Made by a program: the position numbers and the translations under genes
Shown here: positions 38,334-46,100 of the stretch, piece after piece
Position numbering within the stretch: position 1 is the stretch's first letter
Layout of the letters: each line of letters opens with the position of its first letter
Assembly: GCA_021323735.1 (NCBI GenBank)
Contig: JAJPKM010000013.1
Span: 52,234-116,233 of the forward strand
Reading direction: 5' to 3'
Source: Gammaproteobacteria bacterium
Lineage (GTDB): Bacteria; Pseudomonadota; Gammaproteobacteria; Steroidobacterales; Steroidobacteraceae
Length of the DNA stretch: 64,000 bases
Notes under the pieces: generated by a model
Database searches by the model: none
Seen by the model: the letters and a program-made list of their open reading frames with translations, nothing else
What the model was told of the DNA's origin: nothing

Positions 38334-40628
38334 CTACTGCCGCCTGTGGATCGGAATATCGATATAGCTATCGCCGTACCAACGGATCTTCAGAGGAATC
38401 TTGCCGTCCGCGATGGATTCCTCGCTGATGTCCCCTCCGGTGCCGTAGTTGATCTCGCGGTCGGGCCGTTTGCCGACGCCGAGCACCATCACCAGGCGGC
38501 TCCCGGCCTGTAGCTGTCGACCGGTGAGTCGCTCGCTCTTGAACGCCAATTCCTGACGCTGGCCTGCCTTGAGCATATGGCGGTGGCTGCGGTCCCGTGC
38601 ATAACTGGCGCGCAGTTCCAGCGTGGGGCTGAACAGGCGCAGGTGGTCGCCGCCGGGCAGGAGCTCGTACAGGCTCACGTTCAAATCCATGTCCATCTTA
38701 TTGATGGCGAAGTCCAGCCGACCCGAGAACAACCCGTCGAACTCCGTGGGCTTGGCCAGCGGCTCGCTGATGAAGATGGCGCCGTGCCGCGGTGCCAGGC
38801 TTCTGCTGATGAAATCGGTCGACGGCGTCCAGGCGGCGTCCGAACGATCCGTGAAACTCACTGTCTGTTGCACGAACGCGTCGTGGGCTTTGTCGTGGGC
38901 TTTTTTGTGCAGCGTGAGACGATGATTCGTGCCTGCGGTACCTTCCAGGTAGTACCTCACCGACGCATCCGCCATGGCATCGAGAGAGGCCACATGACGC
39001 CACTCATTGGCGCCCATGACCTCGTAGTTGACGCTTCCTGCCAACAAAGCCGGCACCTGCGACCCCTTGAAAACGTGATCGAACCATTGAAAGCGCAGTT
39101 CGCGCAAATCGACGCGCGCGGCGGAGTCGGGCTGATAACCGTGCAAGTTCTCCGCGGGTCCGAGTTGCATCATGGCATCGTCGTACGGACCGATGATCAA
39201 CGTGTCATCGGCATGCGGATTGTATCGACGATGCTGAGCGAAGTAGTAGAGATCGCCCGGTTCACTCGACGCGAAATAGCCGGTCATGGTGAGCACCGGC
39301 ACGTTGACGTGCGCGAACTGTTCGCGATAAGGCACCAAACTTTGCCAGAATCGATCGTAGCTCGGATGATTCAGCCACCGTATGAAAATCGGATTGTGCT
39401 TGCCGTACATTCTCCCTAAGTCTCGGTAGCGCCTGCCGCTTCGGTACCACTTCTGATCGAGCGCGCGCCACTGTGCTGCGTCGTCTCCGCCCGGGATGTC
39501 CGCCGCGGCCATCTGCAGCGACCATCCGTACGCGGAGTTCTTGAAGATGCCCCCCTCCATGGGAAAATTGACGCCGGGTGCAAGGGACGCGGAAGTCGCG
39601 ATCGCCTTCAATGCCGGTGACGGCCCTTTGGCGGCGGCCCACGGGATGAAGCCGCCGTAACCCTCGCCATACATTCCCACCCGCCCGTCGCTCCACGCCT
39701 GCTGGGCAATCCAATCGATGACGGCGCGGGCATCGTCGCCATCGTGTTGGAAAGGAACCAAGCCGGCGGTGCTTTTTCGCCGGCCGCGGACGTAGGCAAT
39801 GACTCCCACATAGCCGTGGGCGGCGCAGTCTTTGGCAGCGCCCTGCGATTCGTCAATCCTGAATTCGAGCAAGGCGGGTAGCGGATTCGCGAGGCCGTTG
39901 GGGCGCACCACCAGCGCGGAAATGCTCGCACCGTCCGGCGTTTGAATGAGAACTTCGTCCTCGACCGTGTAACGTCGGTGATCGTCCTCGGCATTGAGCA
40001 GCACAGCCAATGAACCAAAGGCCCGAAAGGCCTCATAAGCCACGTACTGCCAGATCAGATCAACCGCCTCTGACTCGCCGATGCTGTCGTTGGCACGTTG
40101 CTGGTCGAATGCGCGTTGCAATGCCGCCTGGTACGAGGCCGGGGGCGCGGCCAGCCATTGGGCGACGGCATAGGCATCGTGATCGTCGAGGCGACGCATC
40201 GATTCGCGATAGGCACCGGTGAACGCCTCGGCAAATGTCAGCCGATTTTGCGCCTCGAGTGATTTTGCATGGGCATACATGTCGTAGATCAACGAGCGCC
40301 CGGCGCGGCGGCCAAAATCAGTTTTTTGCCGACGCTCCCGCAGCGTTTGCCGCGAGATGTCCGCGGCCGCGTAATCGCCGACGGCCATCTGTAACGCGGA
40401 CAAATTCGCAAGATACCGCTCCGGATCGGAATCTTGGTAAACGGGAATGAGGCGCGCGGCCAAATCGCTCATGATCACGCCCGCCCTGGCGTCCGACGGT
40501 GCCGCAGGCGGCCGAAAATCGAACTCGGTCGCGGCCCACGCCGGCGACAACGCCAGCAGCCAAAGCAGCAATAAACTTCTTACCCCATGGGTGCCTTCCC
40601 GGGCGAGGCTTTGGATCGGCTTCTTCAC
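38334..40628 (-). CDS. CocE/NonD-like alpha/beta-hydrolase-fold protein lacking its catalytic triad (predicted pseudoenzyme)
   Basis: This 764-residue exported protein (signal peptide LLLLWLLALSPAWA) has the CocE/X-Pro dipeptidyl-peptidase layout: an N-terminal helical extension, an alpha/beta-hydrolase core (about 220-500) and a C-terminal jelly-roll (LFSGRLDFAINKMDMDLNVSLYEL, RLFSPTLELRASYARD). Related proteins place the nucleophile Ser in GMYGxSYxG, the Asp in TGYYD and the His in GPYDH. Here the three sites read GMYGEGYGG (G323), TGYFA (A453) and GPYDD (D484), so all three triad residues are replaced while the surrounding motifs are intact. The GTG start overlaps the upstream ABC transporter stop (GTGA), so the two are translationally coupled. 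It may be a binding or regulatory protein rather than an esterase or peptidase. Confidence 0.85.
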   Translation of the reverse strand: MKKPIQSLAREGTHGVRSLLLLWLLALSPAWAATEFDFRPPAAPSDARAGVIMSDLAARLIPVYQDSDPERYLANLSALQMAVGDYAAADISRQTLRERRQKTDFGRRAGRSLIYDMYAHAKSLEAQNRLTFAEAFTGAYRESMRRLDDHDAYAVAQWLAAPPASYQAALQRAFDQQRANDSIGESEAVDLIWQYVAYEAFRAFGSLAVLLNAEDDHRRYTVEDEVLIQTPDGASISALVVRPNGLANPLPALLEFRIDESQGAAKDCAAHGYVGVIAYVRGRRKSTAGLVPFQHDGDDARAVIDWIAQQAWSDGRVGMYGEGYGGFIPWAAAKGPSPALKAIATSASLAPGVNFPMEGGIFKNSAYGWSLQMAAADIPGGDDAAQWRALDQKWYRSGRRYRDLGRMYGKHNPIFIRWLNHPSYDRFWQSLVPYREQFAHVNVPVLTMTGYFASSEPGDLYYFAQHRRYNPHADDTLIIGPYDDAMMQLGPAENLHGYQPDSAARVDLRELRFQWFDHVFKGSQVPALLAGSVNYEVMGANEWRHVASLDAMADASVRYYLEGTAGTNHRLTLHKKAHDKAHDAFVQQTVSFTDRSDAAWTPSTDFISRSLAPRHGAIFISEPLAKPTEFDGLFSGRLDFAINKMDMDLNVSLYELLPGGDHLRLFSPTLELRASYARDRSHRHMLKAGQRQELAFKSERLTGRQLQAGSRLVMVLGVGKRPDREINYGTGGDISEESIADGKIPLKIRWYGDSYIDIPIHRRQ

Positions 40629-42481
40629 TGCGGAGTTCCGGATTCTTTCGGCATGCTTGCCGGCACAGGGTCGCTTTGCGCGCCCTCGAGCACGGAGGTT
40701 CTGGGCGCCTTGACGAGGTGCAGGACTTTGGAGAAAAGATCGTGCGCCTCGCCGGCGCTACCGACATGGATGACCGCGGTGCGTTGGAGCTCATGGGTGA
40801 ATACGTCCATCACCAGTTCCAGAACATCATTGTCGAGGGCGCCGAACGTGCCGTCGATGAGCACCCACGGCGGCATCTGAATCAACATCCGGGCGAAGAC
40901 CAGGCACAGCTGCTCGTCCTGGCTCAACTCCCGGTCCCAACGCCGAGTCTCATCGAGGAACGGCGCCAGACGTTCGAGCCCCAGCCGGAACAGCGCCCGC
41001 GTAAAGGCATTCGCACCGAAACTGTCCGCCTTCAAGGGGTAGGCAAGAACCTCTCGCAAGCTACCGCGCGGCAAGTACGGTGTCCCGCGCGGCAAGTAGA
41101 ATATCTGCTCGCCGCGCGGCCGGGTGATGCGCCCGGTGCCCCAGGGCCAGAGGCCGGCCAATGCGCGGAAGAGCTGGGTCTTACCGGTTCCCGGTGCGCC
41201 GAGAATCAGAACGCGCGCTCCCGCGGGCACCACGACGCTCTCTTCCCGGAGCCTGTCGGCATGTGCCGAGGACACGCTCTTCAGATCGTCGATCCTGATC
41301 ATCCCAGGATCGCCTTCCTCGTAAGTGATGCGGCTTTCGAAGCCGCGCGGCTCGTGTGTGCTGATCACGGCTTGCCGGAAGTTCGCCACCCGCAGCAATG
41401 TCGCCCGCCAGTCCGCAATGACGCTGAAGTTATCGATGAACCAACGCAACGACGACTGGGCTTGGGTGAAGGCGCCGGCCGCCATCATCAGCCCGCCGAA
41501 AGACACCTTTCCGGTGAAATAAAGCGGTGCGGCCACCAGTATGGGCGCGACGATGGTGACCCACCCGAAACCCGACGTGACCCAGGTCAAATTCGTATGG
41601 CCCCAAACGATGCGGCGCGTCGCGCGCAGCACATCGCCCAGATGGCGTTCGATGCGGCGCCTCTCATCCGCTTCGCCCGCCGCCAGCGAAATGTCATCGA
41701 CATGCTCGTTCACGCGCACGAGTGAGAATCGCAGGTTGGCCTCGCGCGCATATCGCTCCGCATTACGGTTGATGAGGCCCCGCCCCACCCAATAGCTCAG
41801 AAGCGAGCCGGCGCTCGCGTAGACGATGGCGGCCCACAGCATGAAGCCTGGAATGGGGTAGTCGCGGTCGGCGATGCGCAGCGCGAAGTCGCTCGACAGG
41901 CCCCACAGCACGCCGGCAAACGTGCAGAACAGGATCGATGCCTGCAGCAGCCCGATGCCAAGATCGGCCGAGAGCTCACAAAGCTTCCTCGCGTCCTCGT
42001 GGATGCGCTGATCCGGATTCACCCCCATGGTTCCTGCATTGGCCAGCCAGAAGGCGCGGTGCGGTATGAGCCAATCGGCAAGCAGGCTGCGCACCAAACC
42101 CTCGCGAAGTTTGACCTGCAGGGTTTCCGCCAACCAGCGCTGGGTCACATTGAGAACCAGGAGGAATCCGGCGATGACGAAGAACACGCCGAGTTGGAAC
42201 AAGAAATCGCGCAGATCGCGGCGCGACAGCGCATCGTAGAAAGGCTTGTTCCAATTGTTGAGGCGGATTTGTCCGTAGGCGGTGGCCACGATGATGAGCA
42301 CGATGACGGTCATCAAGATCGCCAGCGTCCTGCCGACCGGAGAACCGAAAATCGCGCGGATCACCAGCCCGAGCTGCCGCAGGAACCCTAAGGGGGGTCC
42401 CTTGGCCTCCGCGGCCGAACCGGCAGTTTTTGCGGGGGTGTCTGTCACGGTACTCGGGCGTTGACGATTTGAGACTCGCAA
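40625..42481 (-). CDS. SbmA/YddA-like ABC transporter (fused permease-ATPase) with altered Walker B
   Basis: This 618-residue protein belongs to the ABC_membrane_2 (SbmA/BacA/YddA) group. The membrane domain spans about 35-345 (NNWNKPFYDALSRRDL, GVNPDQRIHEDARKL, FAGVLWGLS); the nucleotide-binding domain spans about 395-590. Walker A GAPGTGKT (428-435) is intact, but the Walker B region reads WVLIDGTFGALD, with Gly in place of the catalytic Glu after the Asp. The signature region is LSQDEQLCL, and SAGE follows where a conserved switch residue is usual. Family members import peptides or, in mycobacteria, cobalamin; the substrate here is unknown. It is coupled to the downstream pseudo-hydrolase gene. 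Confidence 0.87.
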   Translation of the reverse strand: MRVSNRQRPSTVTDTPAKTAGSAAEAKGPPLGFLRQLGLVIRAIFGSPVGRTLAILMTVIVLIIVATAYGQIRLNNWNKPFYDALSRRDLRDFLFQLGVFFVIAGFLLVLNVTQRWLAETLQVKLREGLVRSLLADWLIPHRAFWLANAGTMGVNPDQRIHEDARKLCELSADLGIGLLQASILFCTFAGVLWGLSSDFALRIADRDYPIPGFMLWAAIVYASAGSLLSYWVGRGLINRNAERYAREANLRFSLVRVNEHVDDISLAAGEADERRRIERHLGDVLRATRRIVWGHTNLTWVTSGFGWVTIVAPILVAAPLYFTGKVSFGGLMMAAGAFTQAQSSLRWFIDNFSVIADWRATLLRVANFRQAVISTHEPRGFESRITYEEGDPGMIRIDDLKSVSSAHADRLREESVVVPAGARVLILGAPGTGKTQLFRALAGLWPWGTGRITRPRGEQIFYLPRGTPYLPRGSLREVLAYPLKADSFGANAFTRALFRLGLERLAPFLDETRRWDRELSQDEQLCLVFARMLIQMPPWVLIDGTFGALDNDVLELVMDVFTHELQRTAVIHVGSAGEAHDLFSKVLHLVKAPRTSVLEGAQSDPVPASMPKESGTPQ

Positions 42482-42682
42482 GCCTCAGCCGGCAAATTCC
42501 CAATGATCCTTCTTGGTAGCCGCAAAACTAGTGATTGTAGGGCAGGACGCCCAATTTCCCTATCGCGTCCGTCCGCCGCCGGTGTAGGACGATCCCGACA
42601 GCCGTTTGCGCACGGCAGAGTTGCGGGCGAACGGCGAATGGGTGCATAACCCTACAGATAGCGATCGTCCCCGGGGATACCC

Positions 42683-43321
42683 ATGTCACGAGTGCTCATT
42701 GCCGACGATCATGCTGTTGTGCGCGCCGGCTACAAGCAGTTCCTCGAGGCCGAGGCAGGCATCACCGTCATTGGCGAGACTTCCAGCGGCAGCGAAACTT
42801 TGGACCAGTTGCGCCGCCAAGACTGGGACCTGCTGCTATTGGATATCCACATGCCGGATCGAAGCGGACTGGATATCCTGAAGCATGTCACCAACGGATT
42901 CCCCAAAGTGCGCGTGCTGATCATGAGCGGACTGCCGGAGGCGCAATACGCCCGCAACGTCCTGCGCGCGGGCGCCAGCGGATACGTCTCGAAAGGCGGC
43001 TCGCCCGAAGAACTCTTGAAAGCGGTGCGCACGGTGCTCATCGGGCGCCGCTATGTCAGCGCTGCGTTGGCAGAGTCCATGGCGGCGGATCTAGAATCCT
43101 CGCACGATCGCGACCGGCCCTTGCATGAGCGCCTGTCGGTCAGGGAGTTTCAAATATTCGGCAAGCTGGCGGCAGGAGCCGGTGTCGGCGCCATTGCCGA
43201 AGAGCTGAGTTTGAGCGTCAAAACGGTAAGCACCTACCGCTCACGCATATTGGAGAAAATGCGTTTCACGAGCAATGCGGACATGACCGCTTATGCGCTG
43301 CGCAACGGCCTCATTCTCTAG
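42683..43321 (+). CDS. NarL/FixJ-type response regulator
   Basis: This 212-residue regulator has an N-terminal receiver (VLIADDHAVVRAGYK; phospho-acceptor D54 in LLLLDIHMPDRSGLD; conserved Lys in YVSKGGSPEEL) and a C-terminal LuxR-type helix-turn-helix (LSVREFQIFGKLAAGAGVGAIAEELSLSVKTVSTYRSRILEKM). GGGGA five nt before the ATG serves as ribosome binding site. No sensor kinase is adjacent, so it is an orphan here. The 201-bp gap before it separates it from the divergent ABC gene. Confidence 0.93.
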   Translation: MSRVLIADDHAVVRAGYKQFLEAEAGITVIGETSSGSETLDQLRRQDWDLLLLDIHMPDRSGLDILKHVTNGFPKVRVLIMSGLPEAQYARNVLRAGASGYVSKGGSPEELLKAVRTVLIGRRYVSAALAESMAADLESSHDRDRPLHERLSVREFQIFGKLAAGAGVGAIAEELSLSVKTVSTYRSRILEKMRFTSNADMTAYALRNGLIL

Positions 43322-43406
43322 CTGAAACCACTCACGGGGCGATCGGGATTCACGCTCGAGTTCATTGCCCATGAATTGTTCGGACGACCTCCATAGGAGA
43401 GAGACC

Positions 43407-43574
43407 ATGCCGGATAAAGCCACCCATTCGTCGAGCCCGGCGCCGCGTAAAAACCTCAGAGAGGACGGCATCACCAATCCGAAGGACGGCCGCGGCCCCC
43501 TGCGAAAATCCGACGATTCTTCTTGCAAGCTCCCACTTCACACCGGGGTGCCGAAGCCCGCGCGGCCGCACTAA
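43407..43574 (+). CDS. Small hydrophilic protein (55 aa), unknown
   Basis: A 55-codon ORF starts at ATG 43407 with a near-ideal ribosome binding site (AGGAGAGAGACC directly before it). The product is rich in Lys, Pro, Ser and Asp (PDKATHSSSPAPRKNLREDG at the N-terminus, one Cys near residue 42) and has no membrane segment. The reading frame also extends upstream, but the ribosome binding site supports this start. It lies 85 nt after the response regulator and may be co-transcribed with it. I know of no homologue. Confidence 0.45.
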   Translation: MPDKATHSSSPAPRKNLREDGITNPKDGRGPLRKSDDSSCKLPLHTGVPKPARPH

Positions 43575-43587
43575 GCGATTGCTATTA

Positions 43588-44256
43588 CTATTGCTTCCAG
43601 GGCGCCACCGGCGCGACATTGGCGCGCGACACCCATCCGCTACGGCCCGCACGAGTCCGCACCAGGAAGAACCCTTCGTGCTCGGCGGCGATGCTCACCG
43701 TCTCCGCCTCCGCCAGCACGAATAGCGAATCTCCCATCGGCACCGGCGATACACGCACCGGAGCCGTGCCGCTGACTACCACTCCTTCATGCAGCAGCGG
43801 CCATAGCGCCACGGCATTACATACCGTCAAGCTCAGCAGGGCAATTCCTGCTGCCCAGCCGGCGCGCCGCAACCAGACGGACTTCATCTGGGATAGGAGC
43901 GCCATCAACTCGCCGGCACCTGCGATGCTGAGGCCGATGACGCCGACCCAAAAGAGCGCGATCGGACTGGCGCAACGTGCCAGCCGCTCGAAGGTATTGC
44001 GCGAAGGCGCGGGCAAATGCAATGAGGCCCGTATGTAGTTCAAATTGGCATCGATGTCCGGATCGTCCGGCGACAGCAAGTTCGCGCGCTCATAGTTCAG
44101 TACCGCCATGCCGGGTTTGCCCTGGCGCATGTAGGCATTTCCCAGGTTGTAGAGCCGCGCGGCAGAATAGCCGCCCTGTGCGGACTGGGCATGGATCAGC
44201 CCCGCGCCCAGCAGAAGGCTCAAGATCAGCAGCACCGGCCGCGCACTGCGTTTCAT
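43588..44256 (-). CDS. BatE-like protein: TPR, two membrane helices, C-terminal SH3-like domain
   Basis: This 222-residue protein has a signal/anchor helix (PVLLILSLLLGAGLIHA), a TPR unit (ARLYNLGNAYMRQGKPGMAVLNYERANLLSPDDPDIDANLNYIR), two hydrophobic segments and a C-terminal SH3-like domain (APVRVSPVPMGDSLFVLAEAETVSIAAEHEGFFLVRTRAGRSGWV). This matches BatE of the Bat (Bacteroides aerotolerance-type) operons. The ATG at 44256 overlaps the BatD stop (ATGA); the ORF's longer upstream portion lies inside batD. It is the last gene of the leftward MoxR operon. Confidence 0.82.
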   Translation of the reverse strand: MKRSARPVLLILSLLLGAGLIHAQSAQGGYSAARLYNLGNAYMRQGKPGMAVLNYERANLLSPDDPDIDANLNYIRASLHLPAPSRNTFERLARCASPIALFWVGVIGLSIAGAGELMALLSQMKSVWLRRAGWAAGIALLSLTVCNAVALWPLLHEGVVVSGTAPVRVSPVPMGDSLFVLAEAETVSIAAEHEGFFLVRTRAGRSGWVSRANVAPVAPWKQ

Positions 44257-46100
44257 GGCAATGCCTCGTCCGCCAGTCGCTGCCGCACCGCCTGCGTCCA
44301 ACGCGCGAAATCGATGGCGCGAAGATCCCTGCCGGAGTATTTCGATTCGTCGGCGAGCGCAAAGAGTTCCTGTATGTCGGCGTCATCGCCCAGGCGGCTT
44401 CGCACCTCGTCCGTCGTGATCTGCTCCGGCGCCACCTGCCAGCGGGCGGCCAGATTTTGTTGCAGAGCATGGCGCGCGGCATTGAAGAACAACGCAGGAT
44501 TGCCCGCGCGCGCGGCCGCCTCCAACTGCCGAAGGACACGCTCATTCAGCCTCGCCGTCGCGCGACGGCGCAGAGTGGGGCGCAGCGCGGACGGGCCGCG
44601 CCGCCTCGCTCCCAGCAGACTCCCCGCCAATGCAAGGGCCAGCAGCGAGGGAATCGCCACATAGCGCGGCTGCAAGTATGGCGGCATCAGCGAGCTCACC
44701 AGGGGCCCGACCTCGGGGTGATCGGGTTTCAATCCCTCGGCCCGCTTGTCCGCTGCCCCCGACGCACCGCTCGCCGCGACTTGCAGCGCCGTCAGCGCAA
44801 CGTCGGTTGGCGAGGATGCAATCGTGACGCTGAGCGGCGCGCTATGCGCGGTTTCGTAGTGCTTGGTGTTGGGATCGAAGTAGCTGAAGCTGAGCGCGGG
44901 CAGGGTCTGCACCCCCGGCTGCGACGCGACGAGGGGCTGTTCAAAGATTTTCTCGCCCCTGTGTCCCGAAGGATCCGTGGTATTGAACGTGGATTTTGGC
45001 GGATATGTCTTCCAATGCTCCACATGATCGAGCATTGCGCTGTCCACCCGATCGAAGTTGCCGGAGCCGGCCACGCGCATGGTCAAGGTCAATGGATCGC
45101 CGACTTCGGCCTTGGCCGGCGAGACTTCGCTCTGGATCGCGAAGCTACCGATTGCGCCGTGAAAATCATCCGGGCGTCCCTCGGACGGGAGCGCCGAAAC
45201 CTTCAATTCCTGCACCGGACTCTGCACGTTGATGTCCTTCGGCACGCTGGCACCGAAGAGGTTCTGCCAGAATGGGTCGCCGAACTGATCGTCGATGGCG
45301 GCATCCTTGCGTGGCCGAGTTCTGATTTTCACGGTCAGCGGCACTTCGGCGGACAGCGGGAATGTGCCGGGTTTCACGACAGCCAAGACACTGTGCCACG
45401 TGAGCAGGACAAAGGCCTGGCCGTCGATCGCCTTCTCGCTGCGTTCGGGCTGGCGGGAAAGATTGCTCAGCGTGAGATTGTCCCCCGTCAGCTTCGGCAG
45501 GCCGTTGAGCGAGGTGACGAAGCCGGAGCGCAGCCCCAATTCTATGTCGACCGGGATGCTCTCCCCGACATACACCTCGCGCTTCGGCACGCTCAAGCGC
45601 AAGTAAGCCGAACCGTCCTCCGTCAAATGCACGCCCTTGGGTATCGATGCGCCCGACAGGATGGGCGGAGGTTTCGCAGTTTGCGGGCCGCTGGAGGCGC
45701 CGGGTTGTGGCCCGCCTGCACTGCCCGGGAGCGCGTCAACCTGCAGCACCAGTGGCTGCGATTTGGGCGTGGCGCCGGGAATGGAAAAAATGCCGGCCAT
45801 TTGCGGCGTGACGCGTACCACGATGGATGAGGAAGGCAGTGTGGTTCCGTTGACGATCTCTATCTGGCGAGTGCGGCCGATGACTTCGAATTGCAGGCCG
45901 GAGACCTTGGGCATGGTCACCGTCGGCGTGTCGCCGCCCAAGCTGGTGATGGTAAAGCGTGCCGACTCGCCCAGCATGATCTGCGCCGGTTGAATGGTGG
46001 CATAGACCCATGGATCGTCGGCATTGGCGGGTGCCTCCACCAATAGCAGGAGGCTGGCCAGCGCCGGCCAAGCGAGCCGATGGAGGCGAATGGCGCGCAT
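44253..46100 (-). CDS. batD: BatD-like oxygen-tolerance protein
   Basis: This BatD of about 615 residues has a signal peptide, periplasmic beta-domains (YATIQPAQIMLGESARFTITSLGG; YLRLSVPKREVYVGESIPVDIELGLRSG), a transmembrane helix near residues 505-525 (VAIPSLLALALAGSLLGARRR) and a cytoplasmic C-terminal tail. Bat proteins accompany MoxR ATPases in envelope stress or complex maturation; the exact role is unresolved. The start is ATG 46100, sharing a base with the upstream stop; GTG 46103 is the alternative. An Ala/Pro/Gly-rich linker (GSAGGPQPGASSGPQTAKPPP) splits the periplasmic part. Confidence 0.88.
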   Translation of the reverse strand: MRAIRLHRLAWPALASLLLLVEAPANADDPWVYATIQPAQIMLGESARFTITSLGGDTPTVTMPKVSGLQFEVIGRTRQIEIVNGTTLPSSSIVVRVTPQMAGIFSIPGATPKSQPLVLQVDALPGSAGGPQPGASSGPQTAKPPPILSGASIPKGVHLTEDGSAYLRLSVPKREVYVGESIPVDIELGLRSGFVTSLNGLPKLTGDNLTLSNLSRQPERSEKAIDGQAFVLLTWHSVLAVVKPGTFPLSAEVPLTVKIRTRPRKDAAIDDQFGDPFWQNLFGASVPKDINVQSPVQELKVSALPSEGRPDDFHGAIGSFAIQSEVSPAKAEVGDPLTLTMRVAGSGNFDRVDSAMLDHVEHWKTYPPKSTFNTTDPSGHRGEKIFEQPLVASQPGVQTLPALSFSYFDPNTKHYETAHSAPLSVTIASSPTDVALTALQVAASGASGAADKRAEGLKPDHPEVGPLVSSLMPPYLQPRYVAIPSLLALALAGSLLGARRRGPSALRPTLRRRATARLNERVLRQLEAAARAGNPALFFNAARHALQQNLAARWQVAPEQITTDEVRSRLGDDADIQELFALADESKYSGRDLRAIDFARWTQAVRQRLADEALP

